A stretch of DNA of 36,138 nt. It comes from Megasphaera sp. Lineage in GTDB: Bacteria; Bacillota; Negativicutes; Veillonellales; Megasphaeraceae. This document shows, piece after piece, positions 15,571 to 24,427 of the stretch (position 1 is its first letter; each line of letters begins with the position of its first letter). The translations under genes were made by a program, and so were the position numbers. The stretch lies in the NCBI GenBank assembly GCA_022649055.1, contig JALCNL010000014.1:1-36138 (forward strand). The letters run 5' to 3'. The notes beneath the pieces were generated by a model. The model had not been told where the DNA came from and made no database searches. It worked only from the letters and a program-made list of their open reading frames with translations.

Positions 15571-18500
15571 TAGTATACCCCTTCCTTTAAAAGCTCATCG
15601 ACTTTTACGGTCAACAAGCGAGAAATGCCTTTTTCTTCCATAGTAACACCTTGCAAGGTGTTGGCCGCTTCCATCGTCTTACGGCGATGGGTAATAACAA
15701 TAAACTGTGTATGCCCGCTGTAATTTTTAATATACCGTGCCAGTCTTTCTACATTTGCTTCATCAAGTGCTGCATCTACTTCATCCACAAGACAAAAGGG
15801 CGCGGGATGATAGGCTAGAAAAGCAAAAAGCAGAGCAATAACCGTGAGTGCTCTTTCTCCGCCGGATAATAAGGTTAATTGCTGCTGTTTTTTCCCCGGC
15901 GGCTGGATCAATATATCTACGCCGGCATTCAAAATATCATGCGCATCCGTAAGCAGGAGTTTGGCACTGCCACCGCCAAAGAGACGTGTAAAAATACGCT
16001 GAAAATGTTCCCCGATTTCCTTAAAAGCTTGACCAAATTGCTTAGCCATTGCATTATCTATTTCCGAGACAACAGCCTGCAACTTTTGCTTAGCTTCTAA
16101 TAAATCATCACATTGTTTTGTAAAAAACTGCTTTTTCTCCACTGCCCTGCCATATTCTTCATCCGCATTAGGATTGATCTGCCCTAGCATTGCTATCTGT
16201 TCTTTAAGACATGTGACCTTGTCCGTTAAGTCTTTAAGAGACCCTTCTCTGCGCCGTTCCATCGCTTCCTGTCGGCTGAGTCCCTGCAGTGCCAGCCGTT
16301 CTTCCCCATGCCGTATTTCGCCATGATACTTTTCTAATTGGATTTCCGCTGTATTAACCCGTTGGTTCCAATTTTCCACTTCATTGCGCAGTTTTTTCAT
16401 CATTTCGTCCCATTTTTGACTCTGTTTAAAGTTTTCCGCTTTCAACTGATAAAATGCTTCCTTATCTGCATTTCGTTTTTTAGTTTCTTCTTCTTTAAGA
16501 AAAATATTTTCTGTTATCTGTTCAAGCATGCTTGTCAATTCCTGCCGGCGTATATTCAGCATATCACGTCGTGTCTTCAATCGCTTCATATCTGCCTGCA
16601 GCTGCGTTTTCCAGGTTGTATTCTGTTCCAGTTGTTCTTGTGCATGCTTTACTTGCTCTTGCAGCGTAGCTAATGCAACTTGCCGTTCTGTCATAGCCGC
16701 CCGGCAGCTCTCCATTTCCTCCTGCGCAGTGATACAGGCTGACTCCATCTTTTCCGTATTTTGCTGCGGTTTGTCCGTCCATTGTTCCTGTTCCAACATT
16801 TTTCGAGTCAGTGTGTCTTGCAGAATACGGCCGGCATCATGCAGCATGGAAAGTTTTTTTTCTGTCTGTGCTAAAACAGATACCGCCTGTTCCGCCTCTT
16901 TCTTTGCAGAACCGGCCTGCCAGAAAAGTTTCTGCCAATCCAACGTTGCCTGCTGATAGCGTACTTCTGCATCTTCCGATTGCTGCACAATGGCATTCCG
17001 TACATTCAAAAGTTTATTTTGTGTTTGTTGAGATAGGACTGATTTCTTTTTATTTATTTTCTCCTGCTGCCGTAGTTCTTCCAAAAGACCGCGCCGGCTG
17101 ATAAGCGATCCCTCGCGATTGCGCATACTGCCGCCAGTCAAAGAACCGCCTACATTAAATTGCGTTCCATCTAAACATACAATACGCAGGCGATGCCCAT
17201 ATTTATGTGCCACAACGGTACCGTTGTCTATGGTATCAGCAATAAGAGTCCGTCCGAGCAGAGACGTAAATACAGGCATATATACAGTATCAAATTCCAG
17301 CAAATCATTGGCGAAACCAATAATTCCTTGTTCTTTGACAGCCTGTTCTTCTTCCCTTGTGCGTCCCTTGGCTCGTATGGTATCAAGAGGTAAAAAAGTT
17401 GTTCTGCCGGCATGCCGTTCTTTCAAATATGCAATAGCCGATTTTGCCGACTTTTCACTGTCTGCTACAACATAACGGGCCGAAGCTCCTAACGCTACAT
17501 CCAAAGCCGCCGCATATAGAGGCGGTATCGTGCATAATTCTCCAACGATACCGCAAATATCCTTGCGCCAGCTTTGTTGCGCGTTTAATACTTCCTTAAC
17601 GGTACGCCCGGCTCCTTCGTGTTCTTGTTCCATTCCTTCCAACACACGAATTCGCTGTTCCAGACTGGCAGCCTGATTCTGTACAGTACGGTATTCTTGC
17701 TCCGCTGCCTCCTGTGCCTTGCAAGCTTCCTCCCGTTTCGATCGCATTTCCTGCGCTTTTGCAGTCAGCTCCTCCACCGTTTTTTTTGCAATAAGACATT
17801 TTTCTTCTAATACCTTGCAGCATTCCTGCTTGGTTACATTATGTATTCGCTGATCATCTGTCGTTTTTTTTAATTCATTGCACTGTATTTGATTTTCTGA
17901 AATACGGCGCTGCAGTTCTTCTATATCCCGTTTTACAATAAATAAATTTTGCTGCCGCTGCGCATTTTGTACAGAAATATCCTGCAAATCCTGATTCGCC
18001 GTATTGGCTTTTTCTTCAGCTTGCTTAAACAGCTCCGCTGTTAATGCAAATCCATTTCGTGCGGCATCCAGTTCGGTTTGTCTGGAAGAAAGCTGTACCG
18101 CTAATTCTTGGCGCTGATGATCCATTTGCGTACTTTTTTCCTGTAATTGTGCCTCTTCCAGAATAAATTGTTTTTCTTCTTCTTCCAATTCGTTTTTTCT
18201 CAAAACACCTGCTTCTTTACGGTTTTTCATGCTGTCCAGTTCATTATGGGCCAGGGAAGCCGCTTCATCGAGTTGACGAAGTGTCGTTCCTTCCTGTTCC
18301 ATAATTATCATGAGATGTTCATGTTCTTTTTCTACCTTAGCTAACGCTGCCATCGTATCTTGCCGTTGTGTAGTCGCCGCAGCACGACTGTTTTCAGCCT
18401 TTGTCAACAAGCGTTCCGCATTGCGCAATTCCTGCAGTGTCAATGTTCCTTCATAAGAAATCCGTTCTCCATCCAACTCACGAAAGGTTTTCAGCCGATG

Positions 18501-19127
18501 GGCTTCTTCTTCCATCGGTCCGATTTGTTCCTCTAATACCGACATCATATCTCGGATTCGCTCTAAGTTATGATTTGTTTCCTCTATTTTTCGCAGCCCT
18601 TCCTGTTTTCGCGCTTTAAACCGACTGATACCCGCAACTTCTTCAAATATAATACGCCGTTCTTCCGGCTTGCTGTTGAGAATACGATCAACACGATTTT
18701 GGCCGATGACCGCCATCGAATCTTGCCCTATTCCTGTATCTGCAAAAAGCATATGTATGTCTTTCAACCGGCAAGGTCTTTTATTAATATAAAATTCACT
18801 TTCCCCGGAACGAAAATAACGTCGTGTAACAACGACTTCCGTAAAATCCAGGTCAAGAGAATGATCCGTATTATCAAAATAAAGAGACACTTCGGCCGCT
18901 CCCTGAGGACGGCGTTTTTCTGTACCCGCAAAGATAATATCTTCTGATTTTTGTCCTCTCAACTGACGAACATTCTGCTCTCCCATAACCCATCGGACGG
19001 CATCGGATATATTGCTTTTGCCGCTTCCATTAGGACCGACAATAGCCGTAATCCTTTTGTCAAATGTAAGCGTTGTCTTATCAGCGAAGGATTTAAATCC
19101 CCGCAGCTCCATTTTCAGTAATTGCAC
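15570..19127 (-). CDS. smc: Chromosome partition protein SMC
   Basis: This 1185-residue structural-maintenance-of-chromosomes ATPase condenses and segregates the chromosome with ScpA and ScpB. Walker A GPNGSGKSN is at 31-39. Long coiled coils flank a hinge at about 505-660 (GAGRTVKEVL to GGSLTGGSMRNREGSL). The ABC signature LSGGERAL is at about 1087-1094 and the Walker B region with DEVDAALDEAN at about 1115. The start is GTG at 19125-19127, with an AGAGG site 9 bases upstream; this gives the expected N-terminus (QLLKMELRGFKSFADKT). rnc, which often precedes smc, is absent: the gene has its own promoter right after the accC terminator. Confidence 0.97.
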   Translation of the reverse strand: MQLLKMELRGFKSFADKTTLTFDKRITAIVGPNGSGKSNISDAVRWVMGEQNVRQLRGQKSEDIIFAGTEKRRPQGAAEVSLYFDNTDHSLDLDFTEVVVTRRYFRSGESEFYINKRPCRLKDIHMLFADTGIGQDSMAVIGQNRVDRILNSKPEERRIIFEEVAGISRFKARKQEGLRKIEETNHNLERIRDMMSVLEEQIGPMEEEAHRLKTFRELDGERISYEGTLTLQELRNAERLLTKAENSRAAATTQRQDTMAALAKVEKEHEHLMIIMEQEGTTLRQLDEAASLAHNELDSMKNRKEAGVLRKNELEEEEKQFILEEAQLQEKSTQMDHQRQELAVQLSSRQTELDAARNGFALTAELFKQAEEKANTANQDLQDISVQNAQRQQNLFIVKRDIEELQRRISENQIQCNELKKTTDDQRIHNVTKQECCKVLEEKCLIAKKTVEELTAKAQEMRSKREEACKAQEAAEQEYRTVQNQAASLEQRIRVLEGMEQEHEGAGRTVKEVLNAQQSWRKDICGIVGELCTIPPLYAAALDVALGASARYVVADSEKSAKSAIAYLKERHAGRTTFLPLDTIRAKGRTREEEQAVKEQGIIGFANDLLEFDTVYMPVFTSLLGRTLIADTIDNGTVVAHKYGHRLRIVCLDGTQFNVGGSLTGGSMRNREGSLISRRGLLEELRQQEKINKKKSVLSQQTQNKLLNVRNAIVQQSEDAEVRYQQATLDWQKLFWQAGSAKKEAEQAVSVLAQTEKKLSMLHDAGRILQDTLTRKMLEQEQWTDKPQQNTEKMESACITAQEEMESCRAAMTERQVALATLQEQVKHAQEQLEQNTTWKTQLQADMKRLKTRRDMLNIRRQELTSMLEQITENIFLKEEETKKRNADKEAFYQLKAENFKQSQKWDEMMKKLRNEVENWNQRVNTAEIQLEKYHGEIRHGEERLALQGLSRQEAMERRREGSLKDLTDKVTCLKEQIAMLGQINPNADEEYGRAVEKKQFFTKQCDDLLEAKQKLQAVVSEIDNAMAKQFGQAFKEIGEHFQRIFTRLFGGGSAKLLLTDAHDILNAGVDILIQPPGKKQQQLTLLSGGERALTVIALLFAFLAYHPAPFCLVDEVDAALDEANVERLARYIKNYSGHTQFIVITHRRKTMEAANTLQGVTMEEKGISRLLTVKVDELLKEGVY

Positions 19128-19161
19128 CCGCGTATACCTCTTTCTTAAAGCATTTCATTTT

Positions 19162-19170
19162 ATTATACCA
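19162..19170 (-). promoter_or_regulatory. Extended -10 promoter of smc-ftsY
   Basis: On the minus strand TGGTATAAT gives a perfect -10 (19162-19167) with the TGn extension. The -35 region is only T-rich and falls in the T tract of the preceding terminator. It lies 35 bases before the smc GTG. Confidence 0.6.
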
Positions 19171-19185
19171 CATCATCGAGTATAC

Positions 19186-19212
19186 AAAAAAGGGACTAGA
19201 TACTAGTCCCTT
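19186..19212 (-). terminator. Intrinsic terminator of the pxp-acc operon
   Basis: A 10-bp perfect stem pairs 19190-19199 with 19203-19212 around a 3-base loop. On the minus strand it is followed by a run of T's (the A's at 19186-19191). It lies about 50 bases after the accC stop and directly before the smc promoter. Confidence 0.85.
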
Positions 19213-19263
19213 CACACATACCGTACAATCTAATATGATATAGCAATTACTCTACATACGTTC

Positions 19264-20619
19264 CTATGATAGATATTCATCCAAATGTTCCTCTAAATAA
19301 TTCGTGTCCATTTTTCCTTCTTGAAATACTTTTCCTGCTAAAATATTTCGCTGCAAATGAATCGTCGTTTTTATTCCTTCGATATGAAAATTATCAAGAA
19401 CGTGAATCATTTTTTGTATAGCCAGCGCACGCGTGGGCGCCTTGACCAGAACTTTGGCTACCATCGAATCATAAAAGGGACTGATTTCCGAGCCGGCAAG
19501 CACACAGGAATCAATTCGAATTCCCTCTCCCTGAGGAGGCGCATAGGTTGTTATTTTCCCCGGGCTCGGCATAAATTTGTTGGACGGATCTTCTGCATTA
19601 ATGCGGCATTCTACAGACCAGCCATCTATATGTATATCCTCTTGCCGCCATGGAAGCGGTTCGCCGGCAGCTACACGGATCTGCGTTTGAACAAGATCCG
19701 TATTTGTTACCATTTCCGAAACACCATGTTCAACTTGAATACGTGTATTCATTTCCATAAAATAAAAATTTCTGTTTTCATCGACAATAAACTCCACCGT
19801 GCCAGCGCCGCAATACCGTACAGCTTTTGCGGCAGCAACAGCCGCAGCACTCATTTTACGGCGCATCACCGCATCCATAATGGGGGACGGCGCCTCTTCA
19901 ATAACTTTTTGATGACGGCGTTGTGTCGAGCAATCTCGTTCGCCTAAGGCAACCACATTTCCAAAGGAATCCGCCATAATCTGGATTTCTACATGATGAG
20001 CATGCGTTAAATATTTTTCCAGATACACCCCGCCGTTGCCAAAGTTACGTGTCGCTTCCTGCGTCGCTTCATGAAGCGCTTTTTTTAAATCGCGCTCATT
20101 TTCGACAACGCGCATTCCCTTACCGCCGCCGCCGGCAGTGGCTTTAATAAGAACAGGATAGCCGATTTGGGACGCTACCAATTCTCCTTCTTCTATATAA
20201 TGAATAAGATCTGCCGTCCCCGGAACTACCGGAACATCAGCATGAAGCATCGTCATCCGAGCTTGGGATTTATCTCCCATGCATCGGATCGCATTTCCAT
20301 CAGGACCAATAAAAATAAACCCGGCGGATGTACAAGCATCCGCAAAATCAGCATTTTCCGCCAAAAATCCATATCCCGGATGGATTGCATCTGCATGCAC
20401 TGCTTTTGCAACGGTAAGCAAGGCGGTTACATTCAAATAACTTTTCGCCGCAGGTGCCGGGCCAATGCAATATGCTTCATCTGCTTGCAAAACATGCATA
20501 GCGGCTTTATCTGCCGTGGAATATACCGCAACCGCTTTAATATCCAGTTCATGGCAAGCTTTAATAATACGAACGGCAATTTCTCCCCGGTTGGCGATTA
20601 AAACTTTTTTTATTTTCAC
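19264..20619 (-). CDS. accC: Biotin carboxylase (AccC-type)
   Basis: This 451-residue ATP-grasp enzyme carboxylates the biotin of a carrier protein with ATP and bicarbonate. It contains the N-terminal KVLIANRGEIAVR (5-17), the glycine-rich ATP lid AGGGGKGMR (162-170), the catalytic region FYFMEMNTRIQVEHGVSE near 287-304, and the usual C-terminal domain. Length and motifs match AccC of acetyl-CoA carboxylase. Here, though, it is the last gene after pxpA-pxpB-pxpC-accB with a 12-base gap, and no accA or accD is present. It may serve a PxpBC-type carboxyltransferase rather than, or as well as, fatty-acid synthesis. The gene symbol reflects family only. Confidence 0.92.
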   Translation of the reverse strand: MKIKKVLIANRGEIAVRIIKACHELDIKAVAVYSTADKAAMHVLQADEAYCIGPAPAAKSYLNVTALLTVAKAVHADAIHPGYGFLAENADFADACTSAGFIFIGPDGNAIRCMGDKSQARMTMLHADVPVVPGTADLIHYIEEGELVASQIGYPVLIKATAGGGGKGMRVVENERDLKKALHEATQEATRNFGNGGVYLEKYLTHAHHVEIQIMADSFGNVVALGERDCSTQRRHQKVIEEAPSPIMDAVMRRKMSAAAVAAAKAVRYCGAGTVEFIVDENRNFYFMEMNTRIQVEHGVSEMVTNTDLVQTQIRVAAGEPLPWRQEDIHIDGWSVECRINAEDPSNKFMPSPGKITTYAPPQGEGIRIDSCVLAGSEISPFYDSMVAKVLVKAPTRALAIQKMIHVLDNFHIEGIKTTIHLQRNILAGKVFQEGKMDTNYLEEHLDEYLS

Positions 20620-20631
20620 AATAATTCTCCT

Positions 20632-21060
20632 CTAATTAATCTTGATTTTAAACAGAGGTTGTCCATATTCTACAAAATCCCCGTCCGATACAAGAATTTT
20701 CGTTATTGTTCCACTCATATCAGCCGGAACTTCTGTAAATACTTTCATTGCTTCCAATACACAAACCGTCGTGTCAATGGTAACTGCATCTCCCACACGG
20801 ACAAATGGTTCCGCATTGGGATTCGCTGCTGTATAAAAGGTCCCCACCATCGGCGCTGTAATCGTTTTTTCCACATCTGAAGACGCCGCAGCAGGAAGTA
20901 CTGCCGGAGTATCAGCGTGCTCCGTGGCAACTGTTTCTGCCGCAGTACGTATCAACTCAATAGAAAAATCCTTATCTTTTATCTTTAATTCCGTCAAAGA
21001 CGAATTTTCAAACATTTGTATTAATGCTTCGACTTCTTTCATGTCCACAATGGGCCTCAC
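20632..21060 (-). CDS. accB: Biotin carboxyl carrier protein
   Basis: This protein of up to 142 residues has an N-terminal helical segment like AccB (EVEALIQMFENSSLTELKIKD), an Ala/Pro/Thr-rich linker at about 45-64 and a C-terminal biotinyl domain. The modified lysine is expected at K106 in LEAMKVF. The motif reads AMKV instead of the canonical AMKM. The first codon is GTG at 21058-21060 with a poorly spaced GGGAAG. An ATG at 21042 is an alternative start and would give 136 residues. It lies between pxpC and accC in one transcript, so carrier and carboxylase form a pair dedicated to this operon. Confidence 0.9.
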   Translation of the reverse strand: MRPIVDMKEVEALIQMFENSSLTELKIKDKDFSIELIRTAAETVATEHADTPAVLPAAASSDVEKTITAPMVGTFYTAANPNAEPFVRVGDAVTIDTTVCVLEAMKVFTEVPADMSGTITKILVSDGDFVEYGQPLFKIKIN

Positions 21061-21098
21061 ATTCTTCCCGCATCAGATAGCGCACGGGAAAATATTTT

Positions 21099-22097
21099 TT
21101 ACTGCGCAAACCGATACTTTACAGAAACGGCAACATCATTAATATATTGTTCCCGCTGTATCAGCAGTCCCTCGGCTTGTTGGGATGTAATTAAGGAAAA
21201 CCTTACCTTATCACCGGGCTTGCATTGTGCCAGACGGCTCATATCCACCATGCTGACTTGTGCAATTTTCGGATACCCCGCTACACTTTGTCTATCTGAC
21301 ATAAGAATGATTGGATTCCCGTCGGCAGGTACTTGTATCGTTCCTTGTATTGCCGCTTCTGAAATCATTTCCAGCGGATTGATAAGTTCTAGTTTACAGC
21401 CATCCAAACGATACCCCATGCGATCCGCATGGATAGTAATGCGGAAATCTTTGGAAACCAGATGATGCTTAGTTTCCTCTGAAAAATACTTATATTGAAG
21501 TCCTTTCGTAATACGTATGGGCTGCCCGTTTTCACCATTCAGTCTATAGGCAGGTTGTATATACCAGCGAGCTGTTTCGTACTCTCCTTCATCTTGCAGA
21601 GAGCGGATTATCTTGCGTCCCAAAGAAGATATCTCTCCCAGCTCCAAAACATCGCCGGTCTGTACCGCTCTTCCTTTAAATCCGCCAAATCCCGCTCTAA
21701 GGTAGGTACTTTTACTGCCCATCACCGATGGGACATTATATCCGCCGGATACACACAAATAGGTACGGCAGCCCTGTACAGGCCGTCCAAAACGCAATAC
21801 CGATTCCGCTTTGATCAAAACAGGACGCCACATGGGTATCGCTACGTCATTGACAGTCGGCTGCAGGTCAGCTCCGGTAAGAGCTATCAACAAATTTTCA
21901 GAGAATTTCAATACAGGTCCCATCATGGTAATTTCCAAAGCTGCTTCACTTTGTTCATTGCCAACGAGAATATTTCCCAACCGCAGCGCTTCTTCATCCA
22001 TTGCGCCCGATACGAGTACGCCATATTTCTGATATCCTTGGCGCCCCCTATCTTGCAAGGTTGATAACATTCCCGGACGGAGGACGAATATACTCAT
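21099..22097 (-). CDS. pxpC: 5-oxoprolinase subunit C / biotin-dependent carboxyltransferase family (KipA, AHS2), copy 1
   Basis: This 332-residue protein of the KipA/PxpC (AHS2) family has the signature GMLSTLQDRGRQGYQKYGVLVSGAMDE block near 9-35, LTGADLQP near 73-80 and SDRQSVAGYPKIA near 266-278. With PxpA and PxpB it forms the prokaryotic ATP-dependent 5-oxoprolinase, which opens pyroglutamate to glutamate. The same domain with AHS1 is the carboxyltransferase part of urea carboxylase. Its start overlaps the pxpB stop as ATGA. It is followed by accB and accC, a context that favours a biotin-linked role. It is roughly 40 per cent identical by eye to the second copy at 25960-26931. Confidence 0.92.
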   Translation of the reverse strand: MSIFVLRPGMLSTLQDRGRQGYQKYGVLVSGAMDEEALRLGNILVGNEQSEAALEITMMGPVLKFSENLLIALTGADLQPTVNDVAIPMWRPVLIKAESVLRFGRPVQGCRTYLCVSGGYNVPSVMGSKSTYLRAGFGGFKGRAVQTGDVLELGEISSLGRKIIRSLQDEGEYETARWYIQPAYRLNGENGQPIRITKGLQYKYFSEETKHHLVSKDFRITIHADRMGYRLDGCKLELINPLEMISEAAIQGTIQVPADGNPIILMSDRQSVAGYPKIAQVSMVDMSRLAQCKPGDKVRFSLITSQQAEGLLIQREQYINDVAVSVKYRFAQ

Positions 22098-22819
22098 TGT
22101 GTATCCCCCCTCATCTGCCTGTATTCTTCTTTATCGATTGAAACAAAATGCACAATATCTCCGGATTTTAATAAACTGGGTGTTTCTCCTGCCGGTGTAA
22201 ATAAGTCCACCGCACAACGCCCTATAATCTGCCACCCGCCGGGAGTAGCCAATGGGTACGCTCCCGTCTGCATCCCCGCAATTCCGACACTGCGAGCCGG
22301 AATTTCCAAACGCGGACTTTGCCGGCGGGGAGTAGCAATTCGTTCATCTAATCCCCCCATATACGGAAATCCGGGACAAAATCCAATCATATATACTAAA
22401 TATTCACTTTTCGTATGAATCGCCACTACTTCTTCCGCTGTCAAGCCATGACGTTGCGCAACAAAATCCAGATCCGGTCCATAGTCGCCGCCGTAGCATA
22501 CGGGAATAGATACAACCGCAGCGGCAGGAAGCGGCTCTCTTTCAGCCGCCTCCGTTGCATCTTTAATGTACTGTTCGACAAACAATGCTGCTGTTTCTAT
22601 TTCCTGCTGTTGCCGATGTACAACGAAAGGGTCATATAATACAGTTACTGCCGTATATGATAAAATGCATTCACGAAATCCGGGAAATGGATTTTTTTCC
22701 AGGAATTCCCCCAGCGAACGCACATGCTTATGTATATCGGGAGAAATGACGTGTCCAAAAGACACACATAACGCGGTTTCTCCCAATGATTGAATAGAAA
22801 AATCAATTTGACTCATCAT
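22094..22819 (-). CDS. pxpB: 5-oxoprolinase subunit B (KipI, AHS1), copy 1
   Basis: This 241-residue protein matches the KipI/PxpB (AHS1) family: IPVCYGGDYGPDLDFVA near 106-122, the strongly conserved IHTKSEYLVYMIGFCPGFPYMGGL near 134-157, and the PGGWQIIGRC loop near 194-203. In Bacillus the KipI homologue was first described as a KinA inhibitor; the conserved metabolic role is as the PxpB subunit of 5-oxoprolinase. A GAGG site precedes the ATG at 22819. It is six bases downstream of pxpA and overlaps pxpC by four bases, so subunits A, B and C are produced together. Confidence 0.92.
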   Translation of the reverse strand: MMSQIDFSIQSLGETALCVSFGHVISPDIHKHVRSLGEFLEKNPFPGFRECILSYTAVTVLYDPFVVHRQQQEIETAALFVEQYIKDATEAAEREPLPAAAVVSIPVCYGGDYGPDLDFVAQRHGLTAEEVVAIHTKSEYLVYMIGFCPGFPYMGGLDERIATPRRQSPRLEIPARSVGIAGMQTGAYPLATPGGWQIIGRCAVDLFTPAGETPSLLKSGDIVHFVSIDKEEYRQMRGDTQ

Positions 22820-22825
22820 AACACC

Positions 22826-23584
22826 TCAGCAAAACGACTTGACCTGAATTCCCTGCAATTCCAATGTACGATGGATTTTATCAGCAAAAGCCAACGCCTT
22901 CACCCCATCCCCATGGACACATACTGTATCAGCACGTACAGGAATATCTTGACCATTTTGTGCCCGGACAACCCCTTCTTTGATCATGCGGAGAACTTGG
23001 AAAATAGATTCTTCTTCATCCGTTATCATCGCATTGGGTTGACTGCGCGGGGTGAGAGAACCGTCCGGCTGATAGGTTCTATCAGCAAAAACTTCACTGG
23101 CCGTTGACAATCCCAATTTTTCAGCTTGTATAATAAGCTGGCTTCCGGCAAGACCATATAACATCAATTTTGGATCTACCGCATATACCGCTCTGGCAAT
23201 TGCTTCTGCCAGAGCCGGATTCTTTGCCGCCATATTATATAATGCACCATGGGGTTTTACATGTTGTACCGCTACCTTGCGAGCATCCGCAAACGCTTTC
23301 AAGGCGCCTACCTGGTAGATAACTATAGCATAGGCTTCCTCCGGCTTTATGTCAATCTTTCGCCGGCCAAAACCGACAAGATCGGGCAATCCCGGATGGG
23401 CCCCCAAGGCCACTCCATTTTGGACAGCAAGTGATACTGTCTTTTCCATCACAACAGGATCACCGGCATGAAATCCACAGGCAATGTTAGCCGAAGTAAC
23501 ATGCTTTAATATTTCCTTGTCGCTGCCTATCGTATATGCGCCAAAGCTTTCTCCTAAATCACTGTTTATATCAATAGAATACAT
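22826..23584 (-). CDS. pxpA: 5-oxoprolinase subunit A (LamB/YcsF family)
   Basis: This 252-residue LamB/YcsF-family protein has [11 protein letters not shown] at 5-15, [11 protein letters not shown] at 33-43, [15 protein letters not shown] at 61-75 and [10 protein letters not shown] at 108-117. These conserved acidic and histidine residues form the presumed hydrolytic site. PxpA is the subunit that, with PxpB and PxpC, cleaves 5-oxoproline with ATP. An AGGAGG site lies just before the ATG. Only this one pxpA is present in the window, although pxpB and pxpC occur twice. It follows a DUF1445 gene as in the Bacillus ycsF-ycsG-ycsI-kipI-kipA region, though in a different order. Confidence 0.93.
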   Translation of the reverse strand: MYSIDINSDLGESFGAYTIGSDKEILKHVTSANIACGFHAGDPVVMEKTVSLAVQNGVALGAHPGLPDLVGFGRRKIDIKPEEAYAIVIYQVGALKAFADARKVAVQHVKPHGALYNMAAKNPALAEAIARAVYAVDPKLMLYGLAGSQLIIQAEKLGLSTASEVFADRTYQPDGSLTPRSQPNAMITDEEESIFQVLRMIKEGVVRAQNGQDIPVRADTVCVHGDGVKALAFADKIHRTLELQGIQVKSFC

Positions 23585-23592
23585 AGTTCCTC

Positions 23593-24381
23593 CTACAGTA
23601 CACTTAAATCAGCGTTCCATAAATCTGTAATAAACATATGCCCCGGTGCATGTGTAATCATAAATTCCGGTTTGACCGACATAGCCACAGCCTGCGGAGT
23701 AACTCCACAAGCCCAGAATACGGGAATCTCACCGGGATATAGTGTCGATGGATCACCAAAATCAGGTTTTGAAATATCTTTAATACCAATGTCCGCCGGA
23801 TTACCAATATGGACAGGCGCTCCGTGAACGGACGGCATACGGCTTGTTACCTGCGTAGCTCTAATTGCATCCTTCGGCTTCATGGGACGCATGGAAACAA
23901 CCATAGGACCACGGAAAACACCTGCGGGAGTACAAGGAATATTCGTAATATACATAGGGACATTATGATTTTCCGTAATATGCCGTACTTCCAAGCCGGC
24001 ATCCAGCATAGGACCTTCAAAGGAAAAACTGCAGCCCAAAAGAAATGCAACTAAATCATCACGCCAGTAGGTGCTTAAATCAGTCACTTCATCCGTCATT
24101 TTTCCATAACGGTAAATGCGATATTTTGGAATATCATACCGTATATCAGCACCGGGAGCTGCCAATTTAGGTTCCGGACAGCCGATTTCCGTAACATCCA
24201 GAACCGGACACGGTTTAGGATTGCGCTGTGTAAATAACAAAAAATCAAAAGCAAGTTCTTTGGGTAATATTGCTAAATTCGCCTGGGCATATCCATTACA
24301 CATCCCACTTGTACATGTTGTTATCTTTTTTTCTTTTATAAGCTGCCGAACTTCTTTTGGCTTCATCGTACTATACGTCAT
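23593..24381 (-). CDS. Putative hydro-lyase, DUF1445/YcsI family
   Basis: This 262-residue cytosolic protein matches the DUF1445 family (YcsI in Bacillus, D-glutamate cyclase-like). Conserved blocks are [66 protein letters not shown] and [26 protein letters not shown] mammalian relative converts D-glutamate to 5-oxoproline, which would suit a pxp operon by supplying or recycling pyroglutamate. That link is my inference. The frame opens at 24393, but the ATG at 24381 has an AAGGA site and fits the family N-terminus better. It lies between the permease gene and pxpA. Confidence 0.85.
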   Translation of the reverse strand: MTYSTMKPKEVRQLIKEKKITTCTSGMCNGYAQANLAILPKELAFDFLLFTQRNPKPCPVLDVTEIGCPEPKLAAPGADIRYDIPKYRIYRYGKMTDEVTDLSTYWRDDLVAFLLGCSFSFEGPMLDAGLEVRHITENHNVPMYITNIPCTPAGVFRGPMVVSMRPMKPKDAIRATQVTSRMPSVHGAPVHIGNPADIGIKDISKPDFGDPSTLYPGEIPVFWACGVTPQAVAMSVKPEFMITHAPGHMFITDLWNADLSVL

Positions 24382-24427
24382 TATACTACACATCCTTTTT
24401 TATCATTTTATGAAAACCTGTGATATA

